In this document: piece after piece, positions 51,097-60,377 of the stretch
Numbering within the stretch: position 1 is the first letter of the stretch
Layout of the letters: the number at the start of each line of letters is the position of its first letter
From: Pontiellaceae bacterium B1224
GTDB lineage: Bacteria > Verrucomicrobiota > Kiritimatiellia > Kiritimatiellales > Pontiellaceae
NCBI GenBank assembly: GCA_029432815.1
Contig: JAROBA010000025.1
Coordinates: 23,706 to 87,705, forward strand
Reading direction: 5' to 3'
Length of the DNA: 64,000 bases
Position numbers and translations under genes: made by a program
The notes under the pieces: model-generated
Databases searched by the model: none
What the model was told of the DNA's origin: nothing
What the model saw: the letters and a program-made list of their open reading frames with translations, nothing else

Positions 51097-51996
51097 CTAA
51101 TAATTCGAGATCTTATCGGCCATTTTTTCAAGTTGATATCGTTCTGACAGTTTTTTGTAATGATCTTCACTAAGAGGAATTTTGGGTTCTCCTAAATCCC
51201 AAGTAGAAGCATTCTCCTCTAACCATTTGATGCATTTCATTAATTCTTCTGTTTGTTCATAGGCACATTGCTCTTCGTTAAGCCCAAACGTAGGGATGCC
51301 ACTTGATATTAATACTTCTAAGTTCATGCCCCACCCAGGACTTACATTATTTTTTTCCTTTAATGCCTTTTGCCGCGCACAAAAACTCGACATCGATGAT
51401 ATTTTTTTAAAGGCGGTCTCAACAGGATGCCAATAGTAAAGGGGGTCATATTTGAATTTTCCATTGTCTAAGAGGTAAATATAACCGGTTATGTCGCGGG
51501 GTGTGGTTTCAATCGTTTTACCTCCATTTGTACTTTCGTACGACTCGAATTTAACCAGAACAAGAACAGATGAATCATCCATGTCTTTAACCTTCACTTG
51601 ATTCACATGTGACGGCGGGTACCACTTTGAAATATCATGCTGCGATTTGATATCGAAAAGACCCCGCAAAGCGCTATTGTTTTTATTTTTAAGACATTCC
51701 TCATACTCATCTACAATCCGTCTTAATTCTTGTTTGGATTTTGAGGCATCTGGTTTCGGCGCGGACTGTGCGAGCTTACCGGCATATACCTGATCCTCCT
51801 TCGCTAGGTATGACAGGGAAACCGTAATCGTCTTACCATCCGCTTTTTTCAGCACTATTTTTCCCATTACATGGCGGATATACTCGGCCTCAATCGTTTT
51901 CCCGGTAGAGCTAGTCCAGACTCGCATAGCAGACTGCGCATGTGTCGCGGTTAAAAAGGATGCTAATAAAATGATTATAAGAAAACGAGTTACCAT
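51097..51996 (-). CDS. Secreted SHD1-domain protein
   Basis: 299 residues, signal peptide LIIILLASFLTATHAQS. Residues 22-72 (MRVWTSSTGKTIEAEYIRHVMGKIVLKKADGKTITVSLSYLAKED) form an SHD1/SLA1 homology domain, closely similar in pattern to that of the 628-residue protein at 8297. The rest (about 90-299) is not recognised (IVDEYEECLKNKNNSALRGLF; YIYLLDNGKFKYDPLYYWHP). The base composition is more AT-rich than the neighbours and the region lacks the TTCCAANNNTTGGAA motif, so it may be recently acquired. Function unknown. Confidence 0.75.
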   Translation of the reverse strand: MVTRFLIIILLASFLTATHAQSAMRVWTSSTGKTIEAEYIRHVMGKIVLKKADGKTITVSLSYLAKEDQVYAGKLAQSAPKPDASKSKQELRRIVDEYEECLKNKNNSALRGLFDIKSQHDISKWYPPSHVNQVKVKDMDDSSVLVLVKFESYESTNGGKTIETTPRDITGYIYLLDNGKFKYDPLYYWHPVETAFKKISSMSSFCARQKALKEKNNVSPGWGMNLEVLISSGIPTFGLNEEQCAYEQTEELMKCIKWLEENASTWDLGEPKIPLSEDHYKKLSERYQLEKMADKISNY

Positions 51997-52073
51997 TTTT
52001 ATTGATCCTTATTTTGTTTTCCAACAATCATCATAGGGTTCAGACGATGACTGATTGCTACCGCATTTCTCCC

Positions 52074-55000
52074 TTACAGACTCAACAGTTCCTGCACGTC
52101 TTCCCAGGTCAGTTTCTGCATGACCTGCTCGTCGGTGGTGAGGGTGGAGTCGATGATGCCTTTTTTGTGCTGTTGCATGGCAACCACTTTTTCTTCGACG
52201 GTGCCTTTGGTGATAAGTTTGACGGAATAGACGGTGCGTTTCTGACCGATACGGTGCGCGCGGTCGGTCGCCTGATCTTCCACGGCCGGATTCCACCACG
52301 GGTCGAAGTGGATGACCATGTCGGCACCGGTTAGGTTGAGGCCGGTTCCACCGGCTTTCAAGCTCATGAGGAATACCGGAATGGTGTGGTCTTTATTAAA
52401 TTTACGGACCACATCCTGACGATCTTTGGTGCTGCCATCCAGATAGGTATATTTAATGCCGCGCTCATTCATTTCGTCTTTAAGAATGGCGAGCATACTG
52501 GTGAACTGGCTGAAGACCAGAACACGGTGTTTACTGTCGATGGCTTCGTTGAGCAACTCAAAGAACAATTCCATTTTTGCTGACGGGTGCTTGCTCTTCA
52601 CGCCATCGAGTTTCAACAGATCGATATGGTTGCAAGTCTGGCGCAGACGCAGCAGCGTTTTGAGAATTTCCATCCGGCTCTTGTTGAAGCCTTCTTTCTC
52701 AACCATTTCGCTGATCTTGGTTTTTGAATCTTCGAGCAGCTGTTTGTATACCTTGTGCTGATCCTGTGTGAGTTTACACGGAGCAATACGCTCAATTTTT
52801 GCAGGGAGGTCTTTGGCCACATGTTTCTTCAGGCGACGCAACAGGAACGGATGCAGTTTGCGGCGCAGTTTGAACTGGGCATTTTCACCCTCTTCCCCCC
52901 CGTTCAGGATGGGAAGTTCGTAGTATTCGCGGAACGCTTTGTGGTCCCCGAGATAGCCGGGCATTAGATAGTCCATGATCGACCAGAGGTCGGTAACCCC
53001 GTTTTCAATCGGCGTTCCGGTGAGCACGAGCTTGTGGTCGGCTTTCAGCTTTTTCGCGGCCAGCGCATTCTGAGTGGCACGGTTTTTTATATGCTGCGCC
53101 TCATCCAGAATTGCGATGGAATAGGTGTATTCGAGGTGCTTCTCAATGTCGCGGCGCATCAGGGCATAGGACGTAATGACCAGATCGACCTTTTCAATTT
53201 TTTTCCACTTACGGTGCCGATCGGTTCCATGGAGAATGAGCGATTTTAAATTGGGCGTAAACTTGGCCGCCTCTTCTTTCCAGTTTTCAACGAGACTGGT
53301 GGGGCAGATGATCAGAGCCGGTTTCCCTTGGTGATGAGAATCCGAACGGCCCAGCTGAATCCAGGCAAGAGTCTGCAGGGTTTTTCCCAGCCCCATTTCG
53401 TCGGCCAGAATCCCGCAGAAACCCCGGTTTTCCAGAAAGCGCAGCCAGTTGACGCCATCCTGCTGATAGGAACGAAGGGTGGCCTTAAGCTTCGGATGCA
53501 GCTCCACATCCTGCACCGATTCCTGTTCGTTCTGCTGTTTTGCACGCTCCATCCAGTTAGGCGTGGCCTCAATAGCAATGCCGTCCAGGGCACTCAGCGA
53601 GGCTTCAACATAGCTGCCATAAATTCCGCTCATGCGGAACGAACTTGGTTTTTGACCGGTCCCGACCGCGCAATCTTCGAATACTTCGCGGGCCTGCATG
53701 ATGGCATCGCCATCGAGCAGAATGGTTCTGCCGTTGCGCTCGATGAAAGAGTCGCCCTTCATCAACGCACGCTGAATATCCCGTTCCGAAATACTGCCGG
53801 TGCCTACATCATATTCATAACTGACGTCAAAATAGTCGCCCATTTCGGACTCGTCCACATGTACAATCGGAGTCACATAGTCAGCTTTTTCGGCAAAGGG
53901 TTTAACGCGCCCTTCCAGCTCAACCTGCCAGCCGAAACGCCGTACCTGCGGGACTCCGGTGCCGAGGAAGTTTAATACTTCGCGCGGGCCGACAATATTT
54001 TTGAGGGTATCTCCGGCGCGACCGTCGAAACCGACCACCTGCAGCCGCTCGACGGCTTTCTTTTCCGCCGCCATGTTGCGGATACGATATTTCAGCAGGT
54101 CGCGCGGATCCGGAATGGCAAAGTTACCGCGCATGTCGGCTCGACCGGCCACCAGCTCAACGGCATCGTTATAGCGGGCATAAAGCGTGGCGGCCAATGA
54201 GGCCGGGCTGCCTTTCACGACCAGACGGAAGGTCGGTTTGGCCGGTTTCATAAAGAACAGGTCGGGAGTAATATCGGTGCGAACGGCAGCAACCTTTTCG
54301 ATCTGTGCCAGCTCGGTCATTAAAAATGAGGGAACACTTTCACGCGGAATGAGCATTTCGCCGGAATAAATTTCCTGCATCGGTTTCGGCAAAATGCTAC
54401 TGAGCGGCCAGAATTCACCCGCACTGAAAATCCAGCCGGTATTCACTCCGATAATGTAAACAGGGAAGAGATCGCTCTTATCATCTGGAAGTTCCGTATC
54501 CACATGGAGGATCAGCTCCCCGTTATCGCGGTCCATATCCATCTCGACCACAGAATCGAGCATGCTGTTGTTCACCGGACAGCCTTTTTTCTGAGTACGA
54601 ACCCCGATGGACTTTCCGTGATGCAACCGAAGGATATTAATCAGATCAAAAACAGAGATCTCAATCTCACTCTTAATGGCCCCGCCACAGATGTCCTCGA
54701 GCAGATAGAGCAGGTTTTCATCACGACGTGGAAACGAAAACGGAATATCGGTCGGAACATCAGCCGCTGCTTTTCGGTTTCGTTCGTATTCTACCGAAAC
54801 ATGGATCTTTGTTTTTTCAGCTTTAAGCTGTTCCGACCAATCGCGCGCCAGTTCGATGAGCAGATGCGCTTTAACCGCATTCGGAGCATCCTTCCTGACC
54901 CGCTGAATTCGCGTACCCTCGGCCGCTTTGGCAATTCGGTCGATTCTTCTCTTTTCCGCATTCGCCTGTTTTTTGCGGGCCGGATCGGAGTGCTGCTTAA

Positions 55001-55325
55001 TCACCTCCAGCCCCATGGCCACCAGATGCGAGCAGATTAGGCCGCGCTCCTGATTATCGCGGCACGGACAATGATTTTCCACCAGCCCGTTTTTCAGGAT
55101 CTCAAATTTGCTGCGCATGCCGCGCGGCCCCAGGTTGAGCTGCCCCGTTATATAGGGGTGTTCATAGGAAACCTTTTCAACTACGCCGCGCTCGAACAAC
55201 GCCTTTCCATCGCGGAAGGCGCGCCAGCCAGCCCAGTCTTTTAGTTTTTTCTCATTATATGGTAGTGAATCAGGCATTAGGGTCGCTTCTTTAAATCTCT
55301 GGGAAATAAGCTCCATTCTCGCCAC
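52074..55325 (-). CDS. SWIM-domain SNF2-family helicase
   Basis: 1083 residues; an alternative start at 55277 (MPDSLPYNEKK) is also plausible, since neither has a clear ribosome binding site. An N-terminal SWIM zinc finger CPCRDNQERGLICSHLVAMG (about 84-105) binds nucleic acid or protein. The C-terminal half is a SNF2 motor: LADEMGLGKTLQTLAWIQLG (Walker A), PTSLVENWKEEAAKF, AILDEAQHIKN, LVLTGTPIENGVTDLWS, LRRLKKHVAKDLP, VLVFSQFTSMLAILKDEM, SLKAGGTGLNLTGADMVIHFDPWWNPAVEDQATDRAHRIGQ. Related bacterial proteins act as transcription or repair remodelers (RapA-like), but the role here is unknown. It has no exact copy of the dispersed palindrome. Confidence 0.93.
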   Translation of the reverse strand: MARMELISQRFKEATLMPDSLPYNEKKLKDWAGWRAFRDGKALFERGVVEKVSYEHPYITGQLNLGPRGMRSKFEILKNGLVENHCPCRDNQERGLICSHLVAMGLEVIKQHSDPARKKQANAEKRRIDRIAKAAEGTRIQRVRKDAPNAVKAHLLIELARDWSEQLKAEKTKIHVSVEYERNRKAAADVPTDIPFSFPRRDENLLYLLEDICGGAIKSEIEISVFDLINILRLHHGKSIGVRTQKKGCPVNNSMLDSVVEMDMDRDNGELILHVDTELPDDKSDLFPVYIIGVNTGWIFSAGEFWPLSSILPKPMQEIYSGEMLIPRESVPSFLMTELAQIEKVAAVRTDITPDLFFMKPAKPTFRLVVKGSPASLAATLYARYNDAVELVAGRADMRGNFAIPDPRDLLKYRIRNMAAEKKAVERLQVVGFDGRAGDTLKNIVGPREVLNFLGTGVPQVRRFGWQVELEGRVKPFAEKADYVTPIVHVDESEMGDYFDVSYEYDVGTGSISERDIQRALMKGDSFIERNGRTILLDGDAIMQAREVFEDCAVGTGQKPSSFRMSGIYGSYVEASLSALDGIAIEATPNWMERAKQQNEQESVQDVELHPKLKATLRSYQQDGVNWLRFLENRGFCGILADEMGLGKTLQTLAWIQLGRSDSHHQGKPALIICPTSLVENWKEEAAKFTPNLKSLILHGTDRHRKWKKIEKVDLVITSYALMRRDIEKHLEYTYSIAILDEAQHIKNRATQNALAAKKLKADHKLVLTGTPIENGVTDLWSIMDYLMPGYLGDHKAFREYYELPILNGGEEGENAQFKLRRKLHPFLLRRLKKHVAKDLPAKIERIAPCKLTQDQHKVYKQLLEDSKTKISEMVEKEGFNKSRMEILKTLLRLRQTCNHIDLLKLDGVKSKHPSAKMELFFELLNEAIDSKHRVLVFSQFTSMLAILKDEMNERGIKYTYLDGSTKDRQDVVRKFNKDHTIPVFLMSLKAGGTGLNLTGADMVIHFDPWWNPAVEDQATDRAHRIGQKRTVYSVKLITKGTVEEKVVAMQQHKKGIIDSTLTTDEQVMQKLTWEDVQELLSL

Positions 55326-55494
55326 TTCAGAAGATAAATCGATACAAATTTCTGCTTTTTATGCTCACAAAACGCTAACGATTCTTTTTCCGAGGATCGA
55401 AATTCAACATTTTCTTCCGAAATCGGCTCAAAACAGGTATTGACGCAAGCGGTGCCCCGGAACATTATGCGCGCCTTCAAAACGAGGAAACTCC

Positions 55495-55848
55495 ATGCAA
55501 CGGATCATGAAAAAATCGAAAATACACACGGCCACCATCACCGGGTTGCAGTTGTATTATGAAGGCAGTGTGACCATCGACCGCGATTTGATGGATGCAG
55601 CCGACATGCTTCCGGGCGAGCAGGTTCAGATCGTCAACCTGAATAACGGGCAGCGCTTCATCACCTATACCATCACAGGCGAACGAGGCTCGGGAGCCAT
55701 TGAGCTGAATGGCCCGGCCGCCCGTCTGGCGGCCGTCGGCGATAAAATCATCATCATTTCCTACGGAAATTATGAAGATGCAGAAGCCAAAGTGCTTGAG
55801 CCGATCGTGGTATTTGTGGACGAACAAAATCGTCGCGTTCAGAAATGA
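55495..55848 (+). CDS. panD: Aspartate 1-decarboxylase (PanD)
   Basis: Makes beta-alanine for pantothenate and coenzyme A. 117 residues. Pyruvoyl enzyme that self-cleaves between Gly and Ser in [24 protein letters not shown], exposing pyruvoyl from Ser. Conserved [32 protein letters not shown] and [14 protein letters not shown] lies before the ATG. It overlaps the methyltransferase gene by 4 bp. Confidence 0.96.
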   Translation: MQRIMKKSKIHTATITGLQLYYEGSVTIDRDLMDAADMLPGEQVQIVNLNNGQRFITYTITGERGSGAIELNGPAARLAAVGDKIIIISYGNYEDAEAKVLEPIVVFVDEQNRRVQK

Positions 55849-56990
55849 GCGACTACCTTTACCAAAAGACGCAGCAATATTTCGGGCAGCTGGCATCCGG
55901 CGCGGAATCCTGCGGCGAAGCAGAACTCCGGGAACTGGGTGCCACCCGTATCAATAAGGGCTATCTCGGGTTTTATTTCTGTGCCGATTCCAAAACGATC
56001 TACAACATTGTTTACAAAACCCGGATCTTTTCGCGTATTCTCGCGCCGTTGATTGCATTCGATTGCCACTCTGATAAATATCTCTACAAAACCGCCCAGA
56101 ACATCGACTGGACGGATTTTCTCACGCTCACCAAAACCTTTGCCATTACCTCCAATGTGGCCGACAGCAACATTCGAAACTCGCAATACGCCGGTCAGAT
56201 TCTGAAAGATGCCATCGTGGACCAGTTTCGCGACCGAACCACCGAGCGGCCCAATGTCGACACCCGTTTCCCCGACCTGCAGCTCAATCTCTATATGCAT
56301 GAAAACAAGGCACGGATCAGCGTGGATCTTGGCGGGGGCTCGTTGCACAAACGAGGCTACCGGACCGAATCCGTTGAAGCCCCCATGCAGGAAACGCTGG
56401 CAGCCACCATCATCCGCATGTCCGGCTGGAACGGCGAACGCCCGCTCTACGACCCCTTCTGCGGCTCCGGCACCCTGCTCTGTGAAGCGTTCATGAAACA
56501 GGGCAATGTTCCCGCCGCCTATCTGCGCCAAAAATTTGGATTCCTGCGGCTGCCCGATTTCGATGCCACAGTCTGGAACCAGATTAAAACCAAGGCAAAC
56601 AACGAAACGGTTGAAATCCCCGACGGCCTGATTGCCGGAAGCGACCTCAGCGCCGAGGCTGTTAAAGCGGTGCGAGCCAACCGCAACGAACTTCCAGAGC
56701 TTGGAACCATCAAGGTCCGGCGCTCCGACTTCCAATCATTGGAAGGATTCAGCAACACGACAATCGTCACCAACCCGCCCTACGGGATCCGGTTGGGCAA
56801 CACCGCTGAAGTGGCAGGCCTGCTCAAAGAGTTCGGCGATTTTCTTAAACAGAAATGCACCGGTTCCACCGCCTTCATCTACTATGGCGACAAAACGCTC
56901 GTGAAAAAACTCGGACTCAAACCCGAGTGGAAAAACCCGCTCCGCGCCGGCGGCCTCGATGGCATGCTTTGCAAATATGAGCTTTATTAA
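55845..56990 (+). CDS. THUMP-domain 23S rRNA methyltransferase (RlmL-type)
   Basis: 381 residues. The N-terminal THUMP region ([25 protein letters not shown]) binds RNA; the C-terminal Rossmann domain has [14 protein letters not shown] (SAM) and [12 protein letters not shown] (NPPY catalytic motif), as in the N-terminal half of RlmL that modifies guanine 2445 in 23S rRNA. The exact target in this organism is not proven. Coupled to panD by a 4-bp overlap. It carries an exact dispersed palindrome at 56730-56744. Confidence 0.94.
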   Translation: MSDYLYQKTQQYFGQLASGAESCGEAELRELGATRINKGYLGFYFCADSKTIYNIVYKTRIFSRILAPLIAFDCHSDKYLYKTAQNIDWTDFLTLTKTFAITSNVADSNIRNSQYAGQILKDAIVDQFRDRTTERPNVDTRFPDLQLNLYMHENKARISVDLGGGSLHKRGYRTESVEAPMQETLAATIIRMSGWNGERPLYDPFCGSGTLLCEAFMKQGNVPAAYLRQKFGFLRLPDFDATVWNQIKTKANNETVEIPDGLIAGSDLSAEAVKAVRANRNELPELGTIKVRRSDFQSLEGFSNTTIVTNPPYGIRLGNTAEVAGLLKEFGDFLKQKCTGSTAFIYYGDKTLVKKLGLKPEWKNPLRAGGLDGMLCKYELY

Positions 56991-57274
56991 TCCTTAAACT
57001 GCGCATTAATTTTCAATTTTAAGAAATTATGAACGGTTACAAGGCTTCTGTTTTGCATATTTCCGATTACACCTTTATTTGCCAGCCCTGCTCCCATTGC
57101 TCTGAAAAAAGAAGTTAAGTCTTCATTTCTCAACATTTACAGCGGATTTGAGTTCACCGTTATTGATGAACTAAATCGCTTCCCTGTTTCTTCGTTATAA
57201 TTTCACCTCTCAATCCACTCATGGCATGGGTCATGCTTTTCTATCTGCACCACAAAACCATGAATCGTGATTTT
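56991..57274. other. Intergenic leader before the pseudopilin genes
   Basis: AT-rich, no gene. A TATAAT box at 57196-57201 might be the promoter of the pilin operon, but no fitting -35 is seen 16-18 bp upstream. Confidence 0.35.
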
Positions 57275-57784
57275 ATGAGCAATTTTTCAAAACAAACACA
57301 TAAGTCCTCGCAATCAGGGCGTGGAAATTCTGTATTTCCTGATTCAAAAGGGAATTCGGTTTCGAGCTCGTTGGTCCAGCATTCTTGCCGGCCTGCGAAT
57401 ACACAAAAGGCCGCGTTTACCTTAATCGAGGTTCTGATAGCCATGTTTGTTTCCGTCATGGCGGTATCATCAACCTATCTGCTGCTCACCTATTCCCGGG
57501 ATATTTTACGCTCCTCTTCCAACCGAATCGATGCACTGAACAACACGCGCGGAGCCATTGAGCATTTGCGGACGCTGGAATTTGATTCCGATGAACTTAA
57601 AACAGGAACCCACTCACTGACCCTGGAGAACGGACAGACCTTCAGCTACAATGTCGCAGTCTACGAAAGCGAAGATGACCTTAAACAGATCACTGTGCAG
57701 TCCGATTGGACAAGTGAGGTCTCCGATTCCGTTCGACAGGTCGAATTAGTCAGTATTATTTCAGCTCCATTACATACGGAATAA
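57275..57784 (+). CDS. Type IV pilin-like protein (PilV/GspI-like) with a long leader
   Basis: Pseudopilin with the prepilin motif AAFTLIEVLIAMFVSVMAV: peptidase would cut before Phe and the hydrophobic N-helix follows. 169 residues if ATG 57275 is the start. All ATG choices give an unusually long leader (47 residues or more) with a low-complexity segment (SVFPDSKGNSVSSS); a TTG at 57371 would give a normal 14-residue leader (MVQHSCRPANTQKA). The body is beta-rich (DSDELKTGTHSLTLENGQTFSYNV). First of four co-directed genes of one operon. Confidence 0.82.
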   Translation: MSNFSKQTHKSSQSGRGNSVFPDSKGNSVSSSLVQHSCRPANTQKAAFTLIEVLIAMFVSVMAVSSTYLLLTYSRDILRSSSNRIDALNNTRGAIEHLRTLEFDSDELKTGTHSLTLENGQTFSYNVAVYESEDDLKQITVQSDWTSEVSDSVRQVELVSIISAPLHTE

Positions 57785-57793
57785 GTTTCTACG

Positions 57794-58273
57794 ATGACAT
57801 CAACATCTCAATCTAAACGGGGTTTTACCCTGACAGAAGTAATGGTTGCCCTATTTATCGGCATGATGGCCATGGCGGGATTCCTGACCGTGTTCATTTC
57901 TTTCCTAAGCTCGTCCGAAGCAGCAACCGTTTGGAGAGATGCGGACTACAACGCCAGCATGGCACTCGAGCGTATGGCGCGGGGAACCGATGCAACAACA
58001 GGCCTGCGCCAGTTTCACCTGGCAGACATTATTGTGGTTTCAGACGGCGGAGATTGGACGATTACCGACGACCAAACGGCGGAAGGTTTTACCTATTCAA
58101 CAGCCGATCAAACGATTTCTGATTTAGCGGGAAATATCTTTATAAACAATGTGGTAGACTCCTCGATTTCATTCTCCCAAAATCGACTGACGCTATCGGT
58201 AGCCATTTCATCCCGCGAGGGGAAATATGAAACCACGCGGGAATTCAACACCACGATTCAACCCCGGAACTAA
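57794..58273 (+). CDS. Type IV pilin-like protein (PilW/GspJ-like)
   Basis: 159 residues, short leader MTSTSQSKRG and motif FTLTEVMVALFIGMMAMAG. The C-terminal part is a pilin globular domain (SMALERMARGTDATTGLRQFHLADI). It begins 9 bp after the previous gene. Minor pilin, likely part of a priming complex of a type II secretion or type IV pilus system. Confidence 0.87.
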   Translation: MTSTSQSKRGFTLTEVMVALFIGMMAMAGFLTVFISFLSSSEAATVWRDADYNASMALERMARGTDATTGLRQFHLADIIVVSDGGDWTITDDQTAEGFTYSTADQTISDLAGNIFINNVVDSSISFSQNRLTLSVAISSREGKYETTREFNTTIQPRN

Positions 58274-58283
58274 AGGATATCCC

Positions 58284-59777
58284 ATGACTCATCTTACGTG
58301 TTCGGAAAAAGTTTCTGCCAAAAATGGTTCCATACTTCTCACCATATTGATTGTGATGTTCATCCTCTCCATGACACTGGGAAGCTTACTGACGCTTACC
58401 TCTCAATATTTTTATTCAACACAGGATAAAATTGATTCCGAGCAGGCTTTTTATCTCGCCGAAGCGGGACTTGAAGCCGCCACCATTTATGTGGTGGATC
58501 AAGGTTCACTGCTGCCAAGTTCGCATTCGGACAGCGGGACGGTTGGGAACGGCACATTCAGCTATGTCATTACAAAAAATGGTTTTGACAAATGTGACAT
58601 CGTTTCCACGGGGGAAGTGAACGGAAAAAAAAGGGCCGTTACGCTCATAGGCGTCCGCAGTTCTACCTACGCTAAATTTGCCTTCTGGGCGAAAGATAAT
58701 GGCAGTATCTACTTTAAAGACGGCGAGACATTTTTCGGTCATATTCACACCGACAGCAAGCCTTGGTTTTCTGGAGATCCTGAATTTAATGGTGTATTCA
58801 CAACAAAAGCAAACGGGTATGAGGGGAGTATTAGCGACGTAGAATTCAAGAAAGGATTCAAAACAAATACAGATATGGGAAGTATGGCGGATGTCGATTT
58901 TTCGGCGTTGAAAACTTTCGCAGAGGATTATCCATCTGAAGCACTTCTCCTCACCGGCGAAACCTCAATTGAATTCAATGGCACACAGATGCTGATCACC
59001 AATGCGGATAAAGAATGGGAAAAAGAACCCGTAGCCATGAGTTCCGAACAGATGGTTTATATTCAGGAGGGAACGGTCACATCAATGAAGCCCAATGGAT
59101 ATAAATACGTTGGTGATTATAAAGGTGATTACAGAAAAAAAGATGGTAAATATTATTATGTAGGATTTGGCACTTATAAAGGAAGGTACATAGAAAAATT
59201 CGAAGAAGTTACTGAAACATCTCCAGGGGCTCTATCAATCGACGGAGGAACCCTTGATGGGCGCGTTACCATAGTGACAGAAGAGGATATATATATTAAC
59301 GACCACATAGAATACAGCATCAATCCACTCGATGAAGATGCTGTTGCCACAGCCATCGCCGATGCCAAAGCCGAAGCTGAAGCGAATGGAGAAAAGTTTG
59401 ATAAAAACGCAGTCGTAAACGACGCTTTGGGGCTCATCAGCGGGGACGATGTGATCATCAGTGGCTCTGCCCCCGACGACATTACGATCCAGGCAACCAT
59501 CATGGCCACCGGTGCAAAAAGTTCGAGCGAAGGCAGCTTTTATGTCGACAACTACTCCTCGTACGATCCGAGAGGATTCATCAACCTTCTTGGCGGTATT
59601 GTTCAGGAAGAACGAGGCCCGGTTGGATCTTTCAGCACAAAAACGGGAAAAACCTCGAGCAGCTACGACAAAAACTATGTATTTGACACGCGTTTTGAGA
59701 GCACCCCACCACCCTATTTCCCCCCGCTCCAAAGCGGACTCACTTATGAACTCTGGCAGGAAACCACGCCAAACTAA
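58284..59777 (+). CDS. PilX-like minor pilin with large C-terminal domain
   Basis: 497 residues from ATG 58284 (AAAGGA about 9 bp upstream); the frame extends to 58227 inside the previous gene. A hydrophobic N-helix NGSILLTILIVMFILSMTLGSLL without a typical GFTLIE motif is followed by SEQAFYLAEAGLEAATIYV, typical of PilX/GspK N-termini. The rest (about 100-497) is an unrecognised beta-rich domain (YAKFAFWAKDNGSIYFKDGETFFG, HIHTDSKPWFSGDPEFNGVF, IATAIADAKAEAEANGEK). Probably caps the pseudopilus. It overlaps the next gene by one base. Confidence 0.82.
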   Translation: MTHLTCSEKVSAKNGSILLTILIVMFILSMTLGSLLTLTSQYFYSTQDKIDSEQAFYLAEAGLEAATIYVVDQGSLLPSSHSDSGTVGNGTFSYVITKNGFDKCDIVSTGEVNGKKRAVTLIGVRSSTYAKFAFWAKDNGSIYFKDGETFFGHIHTDSKPWFSGDPEFNGVFTTKANGYEGSISDVEFKKGFKTNTDMGSMADVDFSALKTFAEDYPSEALLLTGETSIEFNGTQMLITNADKEWEKEPVAMSSEQMVYIQEGTVTSMKPNGYKYVGDYKGDYRKKDGKYYYVGFGTYKGRYIEKFEEVTETSPGALSIDGGTLDGRVTIVTEEDIYINDHIEYSINPLDEDAVATAIADAKAEAEANGEKFDKNAVVNDALGLISGDDVIISGSAPDDITIQATIMATGAKSSSEGSFYVDNYSSYDPRGFINLLGGIVQEERGPVGSFSTKTGKTSSSYDKNYVFDTRFESTPPPYFPPLQSGLTYELWQETTPN

Positions 59778-60241
59778 TGACTCCATCCGACAAAACTCTT
59801 CTGGGAATTTGCATACTCAGCCTTTCAATCGGCTTCGTACAGCACGGCTGTTCTAAAAGGAAAATTGCTCTTCTTTCAGAAAATTCAGCATCTGAACAAC
59901 CCGGTTTAGAAAACTCCGATACATCATCCACGGGAAAAACAGCAACAAAATGGACGAACGGAGATCTGAAGCCTTATATCGAATATACCCATGTAGTAAA
60001 AACCGATTCCCCAAAAGACACCTCGCTGAGTTTAAATCAGCAGAGACGTGCAGCAATTCGTGAAAGAAATGAAAAACTGCATTCACAACAACCGGTCCCT
60101 CCGTCCGAGGGTTTTGACTATTTTGCTGCCCGGGAAGGGTACAAAGATATGTTATTCAGCAGCTCTTTCAATGGTGGGTCAAATACGTTGAGTGAGGCTG
60201 AAAAATGGGAATTGATTGAATCCGAAAATCTCCCCTGGTAA
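59777..60241 (+). CDS. Small secreted or lipoprotein-like hypothetical
   Basis: 154 residues. Begins at TAATG overlap with the pilin gene, so it belongs to the same operon. N-terminal hydrophobic stretch LLGICILSLSIGFVQHGCSKRK, with a Cys after Gly that resembles a lipobox but is not canonical. The rest is charged and low-complexity, with no recognised domain. Function unknown; association with the pilus is suggested only by position. Confidence 0.6.
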   Translation: MTPSDKTLLGICILSLSIGFVQHGCSKRKIALLSENSASEQPGLENSDTSSTGKTATKWTNGDLKPYIEYTHVVKTDSPKDTSLSLNQQRRAAIRERNEKLHSQQPVPPSEGFDYFAAREGYKDMLFSSSFNGGSNTLSEAEKWELIESENLPW

Positions 60242-60377
60242 AAGTCCGCTTATTTTATCCCTCGAATTCCTGAGTCTATACCCCGTCAGAAAATCCGGAA
60301 AAAACTGATTCCTTCATTCCTGCGCTTGACTCGATTCGCTAATCTGCACAGAATGGTTCGGCAAAAGGATGCAAAAT

